A stretch of DNA of 9,456 bases from Syntrophaceae bacterium UBA5761. Lineage in GTDB: Bacteria; Desulfobacterota; Syntrophia; Syntrophales; UBA4778. Position 1 is the stretch's first letter; every line of letters starts with the position of its first letter. The stretch spans positions 1-9,456 of the forward strand of contig DIEZ01000057.1 of NCBI GenBank assembly GCA_002418885.1. The letters are read 5' to 3'. Below are positions 1 through 7,030 of the stretch, in pieces. Under the pieces are notes generated by a model. The model saw only the letters and a list, made by a program, of their open reading frames with translations, was not told where the DNA came from and ran no database searches. The position numbers were made by a program, and so were the translations under genes.

Positions 1-1
1 A

Positions 2-337
2 ACCGACTCTCTCGAAGGTTTTTCGACGGTAGCCAAGATCGCCGATGACGGGCCGAGGGACGATAAAGGTTATCGTATCGAAGTCTCCAGCACGACCATC
101 CAAAAAATCTTCGACGATAATCGGTTAGAGGTATGTGATTTTTTGAAGATGGACTGCGAAGGGGCGGAATACGAGATATTCTACAACTGCCCGCGGGAGT
201 ACCTGAAAAGGATAAGATACCTGGGGATCGAGGTCCACGGCGAGGTCGCACCCTTGAGAAAATTCTTTCACGACAACGGCTTCCTGACCTACGAGACGGA
301 GCGGGCGCTCGCGATGCTGTACGCGTGGCAGGAATGA
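2..337 (+). CDS. FkbM-family SAM-dependent methyltransferase, C-terminal part (5' truncated by window edge)
   Basis: An open frame runs from base 2 with no start codon needed and ends at TGA 335-337, giving the last 111 residues of a longer protein. The stretch FLKMDCEGAEYEIF (near base 139-180) is the signature of the FkbM methyltransferase family, where the acidic DxEGAE segment follows the SAM-binding core strand. The following segment, LGIEVHGEVAPLRKFF then NGF, is the usual end of the domain. FkbM enzymes O-methylate hydroxyl groups on sugars, polyketides and other natural products; the substrate here is not readable. The SAM-binding glycine motif lies outside the window. The gene converges on the SGNH hydrolase with only 20 bases between stop codons and no hairpin visible there. 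Given the carbamoyltransferase/SxtJ/SGNH genes beyond it, a role in surface glycan or secondary-product decoration is inferred. The family call is good, the substrate unknown. Confidence 0.85.
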   Translation, partial: TDSLEGFSTVAKIADDGPRDDKGYRIEVSSTTIQKIFDDNRLEVCDFLKMDCEGAEYEIFYNCPREYLKRIRYLGIEVHGEVAPLRKFFHDNGFLTYETERALAMLYAWQE

Positions 338-357
338 CAAGAGAGGAAAGGGAGTTT

Positions 358-1548
358 TTACCGTTTGTTGAAGGGTTCCTTGTGTCTCAGGTATTGGGCG
401 ATGATCTCCGCAGTCATCAAGGACCCCCGGTCGTTGAAGTGGACGTCGTCGTAAAAGGCCGTCGTGTTTTTCGGTATCACAGCCGCCAGGTCTATGCACT
501 CCACTTCCCGGGCGCGACAAACCCTAAGGAGCGTGCCGTTGTACTTCTTTATACCCGCCGCCAGGGCCTTCTCGGAGTAGTACCTCCCCGACTTGATACT
601 CTCTATCCAACCGCACCATAGGAGGGCCTTCTCCTCCTGCGTCATATCCGGCCTGTACATCGTCGGTTGGGTTATGAATATGATACGGATCGACCTCGCC
701 TGGGCCATATCGATGATCCGGCCCAGGTTGGTTTCATACTCTTCGAGACCGGAGCTCAGGTCCGGCAGGTCGTCTACGAACTCCTTCGCGTTCTTCCTCA
801 GATTGCGGAAGTTCACGAATATGTTCCCCGCTTCATCCTGGACCAGGTTGCGCCTGGAATAGAGGTATTTCAGCCTGACCACGAGGCTCCCGACGGCCGA
901 CTCGTCATAATAACCGGTGCGGAATCTGTACTTGCCCTTGTAGTAGGGCGTCTCCGAAAAGGCACCCCTGATGAGGCGGGGCTCCCAATAGTCGTAGTGC
1001 TGCAGGAAAAGGGGGTCGTATTTTTCGTCTTCTATGAGCCGCCGGATCAGGTCGTTGAACCCGGCAAGGATGACGACGGCGTCGACCTTGGGAAACTGGG
1101 GCAAAAGATACTTCATGTGCATGAAGTGCTCCCTCGTACTCAGCCCTGCCTTGCCCGCATTCCCCACCCAGACCTTGGGTCCTTTGAGGTTGTTCAGCTC
1201 CTTCTGCAGGGCAAAGGACCACGACACCTCTTGGTCGAGGAAGAGGCATTCCGTAGTGCTGCCCCCGACGGCAAGGATCCTGTACTCAAAATCATCTGTG
1301 AGTTCGTCCCCCCTTATTCCGTCGGAATTAACCCGGAACACGGTAGGGCCGCCCACCCCGGGCATAGTCCCGGGGGTGGGCCGGAAAACCTTCTGCATGT
1401 TCGGGGGCCAGACGTAGTACTTGCCGTCTCTGTCGCTTAAGGCATAGTAAGCACGGAGGCCGAATTCACCGACAACGAGCGCCGCGACTATCCCGACGAC
1501 TACAAGCAGAAGGCGGATTAAACTCTCGCGGCTTAGAATTCTTTTCAA
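358..1548 (-). CDS. Membrane-anchored SGNH/GDSL-type hydrolase or acyltransferase
   Basis: A 396-residue protein from TTG 1548. It has one N-terminal membrane span (about residues 9-30, rich in L, V, I and A) preceded by basic residues, so the catalytic part is probably outside the cytoplasm. SGNH blocks are present in order: AVGGSTTEC with the nucleophile serine near residue 97, GNAGKAG (block II glycine/asparagine), AGFND with the block III asparagine near 165, and YDDVHFND with the DxxH aspartate/histidine pair near 367/370. The family removes, or in some members transfers, acyl groups on sugars and lipids. The preferred start has GGAGG-type bases at 1559-1566, 10 bases upstream. An in-frame TTG at 1584 would add 12 residues but has no ribosome site. 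It is the last gene of the carbamoyltransferase-SxtJ-SGNH run, 43 bases after the SxtJ stop. Glycan deacylation or acyl transfer is inferred; no substrate can be assigned. Confidence 0.85.
   Translation of the reverse strand: MKRILSRESLIRLLLVVVGIVAALVVGEFGLRAYYALSDRDGKYYVWPPNMQKVFRPTPGTMPGVGGPTVFRVNSDGIRGDELTDDFEYRILAVGGSTTECLFLDQEVSWSFALQKELNNLKGPKVWVGNAGKAGLSTREHFMHMKYLLPQFPKVDAVVILAGFNDLIRRLIEDEKYDPLFLQHYDYWEPRLIRGAFSETPYYKGKYRFRTGYYDESAVGSLVVRLKYLYSRRNLVQDEAGNIFVNFRNLRKNAKEFVDDLPDLSSGLEEYETNLGRIIDMAQARSIRIIFITQPTMYRPDMTQEEKALLWCGWIESIKSGRYYSEKALAAGIKKYNGTLLRVCRAREVECIDLAAVIPKNTTAFYDDVHFNDRGSLMTAEIIAQYLRHKEPFNKR
1351..1381. repeat. Long GC-rich inverted repeat inside the SGNH coding region
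   Basis: The left arm GCCCACCCCGGG (1351-1362) and right arm CCCGGGGGTGGGC (1369-1381) are complementary except for one extra G, with a six-base loop CATAGT. In the protein this encodes a proline/glycine-rich stretch, PTPGTMPGVGGP, so the symmetry may come simply from Pro (CCN) and Gly (GGN) codons facing each other. No T-tract follows on either strand, so it is not a standard terminator. Confidence 0.6.
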
Positions 1549-1558
1549 ATAAGGTCTT

Positions 1559-1566
1559 CCCTCCCT
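1559..1566 (-). promoter_or_regulatory. Ribosome binding site deciding the SGNH start
   Basis: On the minus strand this reads AGGGAGGG, ten bases before TTG 1548. It is the only good Shine-Dalgarno match near the gene's 5' end and favours that TTG over the one at 1584, which is preceded by GCAGTGA only. Confidence 0.55.
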
Positions 1567-1591
1567 ACTTTTGCCCTTCCGCAATCACTGC

Positions 1592-1972
1592 TCACCACTG
1601 CTTTTCGAGGTCTTCCGCCCGGTATCGATGGTTCCTTTCATGCCAGAGGGTTCCAGTCGGTTTTTCCCGGATACTCAAGAAATCTCCGTGCTTCCAGCGG
1701 TACAGGACGGCGATGGGCGTGAGAATCAAAAAGAAGGTGAGGGTCAGGATTATCTTCGTGTTGAGAGCGCCAAGGGCGAAGGCAAACCTCATCCACAACC
1801 GGGCGATGGCTGCGGCGACGACTTTGACAAAGAGACCGATGAAGAGGAGGCAGGCCGAAGCATACACGAGCACGGAGAGGTCAAAGGCGACGCCGAACAC
1901 CAGGCAGAAAAAGGCCAGGACGGCCATCGTCTCTAAGGTCTTGTATTCTTCATCTTTCATCGCCGCACGCAT
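1592..1972 (-). CDS. SxtJ-family small membrane protein
   Basis: A 126-residue protein with three predicted hydrophobic segments (about 14-30, 33-56 and 72-92) and a polar C-terminal tail. The end is typical of the SxtJ family: a TPIAVLYR motif closing the last membrane span, a W followed by charged residues, and a terminal YRAEDLEKQW. SxtJ is named after a protein of unknown function encoded beside the carbamoyltransferase SxtI in saxitoxin clusters. Related proteins are found beside NodU-type carbamoyltransferases in bacteria that make no saxitoxin. Here it starts 36 bases after the carbamoyltransferase stop and precedes the SGNH gene, matching that arrangement. The start is uncertain: ATG 1972 has GGAAG only two bases upstream, while ATG 1960 has the same GGAAG 14 bases upstream; neither spacing is good. 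It may anchor or partner the cytoplasmic carbamoyltransferase at the membrane, but that is inference. Confidence 0.8.
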   Translation of the reverse strand: MRAAMKDEEYKTLETMAVLAFFCLVFGVAFDLSVLVYASACLLFIGLFVKVVAAAIARLWMRFAFALGALNTKIILTLTFFLILTPIAVLYRWKHGDFLSIREKPTGTLWHERNHRYRAEDLEKQW

Positions 1973-2008
1973 ATCTTCCGTCCGAGTCCAAACGTCGCAA
2001 GTAAGCGG

Positions 2009-3871
2009 TCAATCGACCCCGAACTCTTCACGCCAGTCCTTTTCTTCTTTCCATGCCGGCTGTTCCTTCTTCGCGAAGAGGTAGGAGCCAATGACAAGAT
2101 AATCCATCTCCGTCCGCATGAAACACCTGTATGCGTCCTCCGGTGTGCAGACAACGGGTTCCCCCCGGACATTGAAGCTCGTGTTGACGAGCACAGCATA
2201 GCCTGTTTCTTCCTTGAATCTCTTTATCAATTGCCAGAAGCGCGGGTTCGTCTCACGGTGGACCGTCTGCAGCCTGGCGGAGCAGTCGATATGCGTGACG
2301 GCAGGAACGTCGGAGCGCAGGTAGTAGAGCTTGTCCCGCCAGGGAAGGGAATGATAATTTTCCGGCAGCTCGTTCCGCCGGTCGGTTCTCACGTCGGCCA
2401 CCAAAAGCATGTAAGGCGAATCCCCGTCGATATCGAAATATTCGGACGCGTCCTCCGCAAGGACCGCCGGAGCGAAGGGACGAAACCCCTCCCGAAACTT
2501 GATCTTCAGGTTCAGCTTCTTCTGCATCTCCGGGTTTCTTGCGTCGGCCAGGATGCTCCGGTTCCCCAGCGCCCTTGGCCCCCACTCCATCCTTCCCTGA
2601 AACCACCCGACTACATTGCCCTGCCGCAGAAGGAGCGCCGTCGCGCCGCAGAGCTCGTCGAAATCGGAGTAACGCCCATAGCAAGCCCCGTATTTCTTGA
2701 CCGCCGCTTCTATCTCGCCGTCCGAAAACTCCGGCCCAAGAAAAGAACCCCCCATCTTGTCTCTCGCCCCGTCCGCAAAACGGGGTCTACCGAAGTAAAT
2801 GTGATACGCAGCATAGGCCGCACCCAGGGCGCCGCCTGCGTCCCCCGCAGCGGACTGAATCCAGATGTCGTCGAAGACGCCGCTTTTCAGTATCTTGCCG
2901 TTTGCCACGCAATTCAGCGCGACACCACCGGCCAAACAAAGACGGCTCGAGCCCGTCAGTCTCTTCGCCTCGCCAGCCATCCGGAAAACGATTTTTTCCG
3001 TCACCTGCTGGACGGCAAGGGCAAGGTCGCACTGCTCCGCGGAAAGGTCGCTCTCCGGGTCACGGGCGGGAAAACCGAAGAGGTCTTTCCATCTGTCGTC
3101 CTTTACCATCCTCAGGCCGGTAGCATAATCGAAATAGTCCTGGTTGAGCCAGACAGACCCGTCTTCCAAGACATGGGCGATGTTTTCTTCGATGAGGCGC
3201 TCGAACCTGAGGACCCGTTCGGAGTTCGGGTCCCCGTAAGGGGCAAGTCCCATGAGTTTGTACTCGCCCGAGTTGACCCTGAAACCGAGATAATAGGTGA
3301 AGGCCGAATAGAAGAGGCCCAACGAATGAGGGAATCTCAGCTCCTTGAGTATCGTGATCCCGTTTCCCTCCCCTCGGCAGATAGAAGCGGTCGCCCACTC
3401 CCCCACGCCGTCGACGGTCAGGATCGCCGATTCATCGAAGGGCGAGGGGTAGAAGGCGCTCGCCGCATGGGAAAGATGATGTTCGGGGAAAAGCAGCTTG
3501 ACGCCCTTCCTTTCAACCGCGTCGACCCGGCAGAGCTCGTCGAGTATCAGCTTTTTCAGCATCACCTTTTCTTTGACCCAGACGGGGATCGCGGAAAGGA
3601 AGGATTTCAGGCCCCTCGGGGCAAAGGCGTAGTAGGTTTCGAGTAGTCGTTCGAACTTAAGAAAGGGCTTGTCGTAGAAAACGAATGCGTCGATGTCCTT
3701 CAGGGAAATGCCGGCCTGTTTCAGACAGTACCGGACCGCGTTCAAGGGAAAACCGGAATCGTGTTTCTTTCGCGAAAAGCGTTCTTCCTGCGCCGCTGCG
3801 AGAATCTCGTCGTTCTGTAAAAGCGCCGCGGCGGAGTCATGGTAGAACGCCGATAAACCAATTATGTACAC
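2009..3871 (-). CDS. NodU/CmcH-family O-carbamoyltransferase
   Basis: A full-length 620-residue enzyme, normal for the family. Members make carbamoyl-adenylate from carbamoyl phosphate and ATP and transfer the carbamoyl group to a hydroxyl of a sugar or natural product (known for NodU, TobZ, CmcH, SxtI). The N-terminal ASKHA/Kae1-like domain starts MYIIGLSAFYHDSAA and carries HHLSHAASAF (131-140, metal/nucleotide histidines), LTVDGVGEWA (151-160), AGGVALNCVANG (314-325) and AAGDAGGALGAAY (341-353). The C-terminal carbamoyltransferase domain has EWGPRALGNRSILAD (429-443), FREGFRPFAPAV (459-470) and NTSFNVRGEPVV (563-574). All hallmark motifs are intact, so it should be active. The start is GTG with AGGA nine bases upstream (3881-3884). 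It heads the SxtJ-SGNH run and follows the flavodoxin gene by 62 bases without a visible terminator. The acceptor is unknown; a surface glycan is the favoured guess from the membrane-linked partners. Confidence 0.93.
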   Translation of the reverse strand: MYIIGLSAFYHDSAAALLQNDEILAAAQEERFSRKKHDSGFPLNAVRYCLKQAGISLKDIDAFVFYDKPFLKFERLLETYYAFAPRGLKSFLSAIPVWVKEKVMLKKLILDELCRVDAVERKGVKLLFPEHHLSHAASAFYPSPFDESAILTVDGVGEWATASICRGEGNGITILKELRFPHSLGLFYSAFTYYLGFRVNSGEYKLMGLAPYGDPNSERVLRFERLIEENIAHVLEDGSVWLNQDYFDYATGLRMVKDDRWKDLFGFPARDPESDLSAEQCDLALAVQQVTEKIVFRMAGEAKRLTGSSRLCLAGGVALNCVANGKILKSGVFDDIWIQSAAGDAGGALGAAYAAYHIYFGRPRFADGARDKMGGSFLGPEFSDGEIEAAVKKYGACYGRYSDFDELCGATALLLRQGNVVGWFQGRMEWGPRALGNRSILADARNPEMQKKLNLKIKFREGFRPFAPAVLAEDASEYFDIDGDSPYMLLVADVRTDRRNELPENYHSLPWRDKLYYLRSDVPAVTHIDCSARLQTVHRETNPRFWQLIKRFKEETGYAVLVNTSFNVRGEPVVCTPEDAYRCFMRTEMDYLVIGSYLFAKKEQPAWKEEKDWREEFGVD

Positions 3872-3933
3872 CGGATAAGGTCCTGCTCCTCTGGATGACG
3901 GGCCTATGATGTTCGTTCCGTCCTTTCACCCCT

Positions 3934-4401
3934 TCAGTAAATGCCGGCAGCGCAACCGCCCGCCAGAATCTTGCCCAGTTCCCGACATCTCTCCAGGTCT
4001 TCACCGGTCAGCTTTTTTCGGGATATGACCGGTTCGTAGACCTTCTTGAATTTGTACCCGAGGGCTATCCTCTCTATGCTCGTGAGCGCGCCTGTTCCAT
4101 CGTTCCCGGCGCTCACGAAGACGACGTAGGGCTTGCGAAAAATGCGATCCGCATACCGCTGTGCAGGATAAAAAGTACGGTCAAAAAAATCCTTCACCAT
4201 CCCCGACATGTAACCGAAATTTTCCGGCGTCCCGACGGCAAGACCCTCGACGGCCAGGAGGTCGTCGAGGGTCGCTTCAGCCGCCCGCTTGACGACGACC
4301 TCCGTGTCTTCGATGCTGCGGGCACCTTCAGCGACTGCCTGCGCCATCTTCTCCGTGTTGCCCGTTTGAGAATGGTAAACAATCAATATCTTCGTCATCA
4401 T
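3934..4401 (-). CDS. Flavodoxin-fold FMN-binding protein
   Basis: A 155-residue single-domain flavodoxin. The N-terminal strand and FMN phosphate loop read ILIVYHSQTGNTEKMA (5-20), and the second FMN region is VGTPENFGYMSGMVKDFFDRT (about 56-76), close to the WrbA/multimeric flavodoxin pattern. The third is VFVSAGNDGTGAL (95-107). It would act in the cytoplasm as a one- or two-electron carrier or small NAD(P)H-linked reductase; the partner is not visible. The start is ATG 4401, five bases after the hydrolase stop, so translation is probably coupled. ATG 4398 is equally plausible, and an in-frame TTG at 4410 would overlap the hydrolase stop. No strong Shine-Dalgarno is seen, consistent with coupling. 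It sits between the alpha/beta hydrolase and the carbamoyltransferase, in line with the acyl-CoA ligase gene. The C-terminus is rich in C, G and A (GGCAAGIY), with two cysteines (about 139 and 150) that are not a known cluster motif. Confidence 0.87.
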   Translation of the reverse strand: MMTKILIVYHSQTGNTEKMAQAVAEGARSIEDTEVVVKRAAEATLDDLLAVEGLAVGTPENFGYMSGMVKDFFDRTFYPAQRYADRIFRKPYVVFVSAGNDGTGALTSIERIALGYKFKKVYEPVISRKKLTGEDLERCRELGKILAGGCAAGIY

Positions 4402-4406
4402 ACATC

Positions 4407-5189
4407 TCAAGTGGTCAGGTCTTTTTTCACGAACTCTCGCACGGCCTCGTTGAAAGCCTCCGGGTTCTCCATCATCACGAAGTGACCCGCTCGGGGAATG
4501 AGCGCGAGCTTTGCTCCGGGGATGCGGTCTTTCATGAACTGAGAGAGCGCCGGCGGCGTCATCTTGTCGTCCTCGCCGCAGACAAGAAGCGCGGGCACCC
4601 GAATGCGGGAAATCTCTTCCGTGATGTCCAGCCTGTCGCAGGACAGGAAGTCGCCGTACATGACCTCAGGGTCAGCGGCCGAGAGACCCTTGGTCAGACA
4701 CTCGGCCAGGCGCTCGCGGTTTTCCTTCGCTACCGCGAATTTGACTATCAGAGAAATAACTGACGCCGTGTCTTTCTTTATTCCGTCGAGGATCAGCGAG
4801 TTGACGGGCATCTTCACGCCGCCGCCCACCGGTATGATCCCCGAAATCAGAGAACCGTAACGTGCGGCAAAGGTGAGACTGACCGCCGCGCCGAGGGAAT
4901 GGCCGATCAGCACAGGTTTCGGCAGCTTGAGGGACTCTATGAGCTTCCTCATCCACTCGACGTACTTGGCAACCTCCTGTTCCCCTTTCCCTTCCGACTG
5001 CCCGTGGCCGGGGAGGTCGACGGCGAGGATGTTGAAATCTGCGCCGAGGTCCCGGTATTGGTATTCCCAGTTCGTGTGGTCTCCGCCGGAGCCGTGGACG
5101 AAAAAGAGCATCTTCCGCCCTTCGACCCAACCGCCGTCATTCATCCGGTAGGCGATCTTCAACCCGTCGACCGTTTGTGCTTTAATCAT
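4407..5189 (-). CDS. Alpha/beta-fold hydrolase
   Basis: A 260-residue protein with a complete catalytic set: oxyanion region FFVHGSGGDHTNWE (about 29-42), DLPGHGQSEG (58-67), nucleophile elbow GHSLG with serine near 98, acid GEDDKMTP with aspartate near 208, and the histidine in RAGHFVMMENP near 236. This is the classical esterase/thioesterase/C-C hydrolase superfamily, and substrate cannot be told from these motifs. There is no signal peptide, so it is probably cytoplasmic. The start is ATG 5189, preceded by GGATGG at a usable distance; a TTG at 5204 would extend it by five residues but overlaps the purine-rich site. It lies 35 bases after the acyl-CoA ligase stop and five bases before the flavodoxin start, so it is very likely co-transcribed with both. 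A lipase, esterase or thioesterase feeding or relieving the acyl-CoA ligase is a reasonable inference. Confidence 0.88.
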   Translation of the reverse strand: MIKAQTVDGLKIAYRMNDGGWVEGRKMLFFVHGSGGDHTNWEYQYRDLGADFNILAVDLPGHGQSEGKGEQEVAKYVEWMRKLIESLKLPKPVLIGHSLGAAVSLTFAARYGSLISGIIPVGGGVKMPVNSLILDGIKKDTASVISLIVKFAVAKENRERLAECLTKGLSAADPEVMYGDFLSCDRLDITEEISRIRVPALLVCGEDDKMTPPALSQFMKDRIPGAKLALIPRAGHFVMMENPEAFNEAVREFVKKDLTT

Positions 5190-5224
5190 GACAACACCAT
5201 CCAATCCTTTCTATCTCTTATTTC

Positions 5225-6934
5225 CTACCCTTGAGATTTCTCTTTTCTTTTCGCAAGCTCTTCCTCGCGTAGCTGTTTCCTCAGGACCTTTCCCACCGTC
5301 GACTTCGGCAGTTCCTCGCAGAATTCGACCTCCGTCGGTAGTTTATAGACGGCGAGGTTCTTCTTACAGTATGCGATCAGCTCCTCCGCCGTAGCCGTTT
5401 CACCTTCCTTCAGAACGACGAACACCTTGATATTCTCTCCCCGTTTCGGGTCGGGGATGCCGATCGCGCAGGCCTCTTGAACCTTCGGGTTTTCGTAGAA
5501 AACCTCGTCTATGTCCCTCGGGTACACGTTGTAGCCTCCCGAGATTATCATGTCCTTCTTGCGGTCGACGATGTAGAAATAGCCGTCCTCGTCCATCTTA
5601 CCGATGTCGCCCGTGTAACACCAACCGTCCCTCAGCACATGCGCCGTCTCTTCCGGCATGTTAAGGTAGCCCTTCATCACCTGGGGGCCCTTGATGATGA
5701 GCTCACCCGCCTCGCCTACGGGCATGTCCTTGAGGCCCGTCTCCAGGTCCACGATACGGGCCAGGGTGTCGGAAATCGGCACACCGATGCTGCCCACCTT
5801 CCGGGCGCCGCCCGCAAATGGGTTCACGTGGGTGACCGGCGTCGTCTCGGTGAGGCCGAACCCCTCGACGATGACGGCACCTGTTGCGGCCTCAAAATCT
5901 CGGATGACCTCCACCGGCAGGGGAGCACTGCCGGAAAAACACCCCTTGAGGCACGTCATGTCGGTCTTCTTGACGTCGGGATGATTGAGCATCCCGATGT
6001 ACATCGTCGGGACCAGAGGGGCGAAGGTGGGTCTGTATTTTCGTATCGCATCCAGGAGCGGACCCGGTTGCGGGCGAGGCACCAGGACGTTGCCCCAGCC
6101 CATGTGGATGGAAAGGTTCATCGCCGTAGAAAGGCCGAAAACATGGAAGAAGGGAAGCGCTCCCAGCATCAACTCCTCCCCTTTTTTCAGTTTAGGGAAC
6201 CAGGCATCGATCTGTTGAACCTGTTTGCTGAGATTCGCGTGAGTCAGCATCACCCCTTTGGAAACGCCCGTGGTCCCGCCCGTGTACTGATACATGGCTA
6301 CGTCCTCGAAGTCGACCTTTACTTTCGGAGGATTCGGCGCATACTTTGCCAAGCACTCTTTCCATCGGTAGACATCGGGGGCCGTCTTCACGTCGGCCGC
6401 CATCTTTTTCTTCTTTGCCACCAAGGGAAAAAGGATATTCTTCGGGAACGGGAGATAGTCGCCGATGGACGTATAGACGATCTGCTTGATATTCGTCTTA
6501 GGCCGCAGTTCTATCATGCGATTCCCGAGAAGGTCCAGCGTAATCAGAACCTTCGAGCCCGAATCGTTGAACTGATATTCCAGTTCCCGGTCGGAATAAA
6601 GCGGGTTGTTCATGACCGCGACGGCGCCGACCTTCATCACCGCGTAGTAGGCCGCCACGCAGGGGATGAGGTTCGGCAGGAGGATCGCGACGGCCTCACC
6701 CTGACGGACGCCGAAGGCGGAAAGGCAGGCGGCGAAGCGGTCCACCATTTCTTTCAATTCCCTGAAAGTCAGGGAATATCCCTCAAATATCAATGCCTTG
6801 CGGTCGGGAAAGCGGGACGCCGTCCTGTCCAAGATGTCGGGCATGGTGAGCTCTTCATACTCGATGAATTCGGGCACACCTTCTTCGTAGGACCTCAACC
6901 AGGGTTTCTGCGGGTAAACGGATTCCTCGGCCAT
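5225..6934 (-). CDS. fadD: Long-chain fatty-acid-CoA ligase (FadD type, AMP-forming)
   Basis: A 569-residue member of the adenylate-forming (ANL) superfamily, close to the usual FadD length. It activates fatty acids with ATP and CoA to acyl-CoA and AMP, the entry step of beta-oxidation. Motifs appear in order: the phosphate loop YTGGTTGVSKG (217-227), PFFHVFGLS (261-269), GFGLTETTP (358-366), YTGD (440-443) with the ribose-binding aspartate, the hinge and linker DRKKDMIISGGYN (457-469), and PKSTVGKVLRK with the catalytic lysine near 549. The N-terminus PWLRSYEEGVPEF resembles FadD proteins. ATG 6934 is chosen because a strong AAGGGGGGAT lies just upstream; a longer frame to 6979 would read through that site. 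It heads the ligase-hydrolase-flavodoxin run. Exact chain length is uncertain; medium-chain or aromatic acids cannot be excluded, but the long-chain type fits best. Confidence 0.92.
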   Translation of the reverse strand: MAEESVYPQKPWLRSYEEGVPEFIEYEELTMPDILDRTASRFPDRKALIFEGYSLTFRELKEMVDRFAACLSAFGVRQGEAVAILLPNLIPCVAAYYAVMKVGAVAVMNNPLYSDRELEYQFNDSGSKVLITLDLLGNRMIELRPKTNIKQIVYTSIGDYLPFPKNILFPLVAKKKKMAADVKTAPDVYRWKECLAKYAPNPPKVKVDFEDVAMYQYTGGTTGVSKGVMLTHANLSKQVQQIDAWFPKLKKGEELMLGALPFFHVFGLSTAMNLSIHMGWGNVLVPRPQPGPLLDAIRKYRPTFAPLVPTMYIGMLNHPDVKKTDMTCLKGCFSGSAPLPVEVIRDFEAATGAVIVEGFGLTETTPVTHVNPFAGGARKVGSIGVPISDTLARIVDLETGLKDMPVGEAGELIIKGPQVMKGYLNMPEETAHVLRDGWCYTGDIGKMDEDGYFYIVDRKKDMIISGGYNVYPRDIDEVFYENPKVQEACAIGIPDPKRGENIKVFVVLKEGETATAEELIAYCKKNLAVYKLPTEVEFCEELPKSTVGKVLRKQLREEELAKRKEKSQG

Positions 6935-6940
6935 GTTTCT

Positions 6941-6950
6941 ATCCCCCCTT
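6941..6950 (-). promoter_or_regulatory. Strong ribosome binding site of the acyl-CoA ligase
   Basis: The minus strand reads AAGGGGGGAT followed by AGAAAC and the ATG at 6934, a good purine-rich Shine-Dalgarno spacing. It decides the start against upstream in-frame codons. Confidence 0.7.
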
Positions 6951-7030
6951 TTTTGTATCCGGTTAAATACGAAGGACAAATAAAGAAAGACGTCCGCAAT
7001 TTAATAACAAAATGACGGCACAATTGCCAC
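6951..7030 (-). promoter_or_regulatory. Presumed promoter region of the acyl-CoA ligase operon
   Basis: This AT-rich stretch lies between the terminator of the upstream oxidoreductase gene and the ligase ribosome site, so a promoter is expected here. Matches to a sigma-70 promoter are poor; TTGTCC and TACAAA with 16 bases between are the nearest pair but lie very close to the start codon. A short inverted repeat GGCA-CAAT-TGCC (7017-7028) could be an operator half-site pair, but its arms are only four bases. The presence of a promoter is inferred from context, not from a clear motif. Confidence 0.3.

Noticed and set aside
338..357. Possible bidirectional terminator between the convergent FkbM and SGNH genes
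   Set aside because: The 20-base gap contains no inverted repeat; only a short T-run is present.
667..1440. Open frame of 257 codons on the plus strand
   Set aside because: Antisense to the SGNH gene with no ribosome site or domain of its own.
2231..3646. Open frame of 471 codons on the plus strand
   Set aside because: It lies wholly antisense to the well-supported carbamoyltransferase, has no recognisable domain, and is rich in R, P, G and V as expected for a mirror frame of a GC-rich gene.
1592..3871. Saxitoxin biosynthesis locus
   Set aside because: Only the carbamoyltransferase and SxtJ families are shared; none of the saxitoxin core genes (such as the polyketide synthase-like SxtA or the amidinotransferase SxtG) is present, and both families are common elsewhere.
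3872..3933. Possible terminator or promoter between flavodoxin and carbamoyltransferase
   Set aside because: No stem with a following T-run and no convincing promoter boxes were found; only purine-rich ribosome-site bases (AGAGGAG and AGGA) are visible.
5477..7015. Open frame of 512 codons on the plus strand
   Set aside because: Antisense to the acyl-CoA ligase, whose motifs are complete; the translation has no family signature and is rich in H, R, V and D, as mirror frames are.
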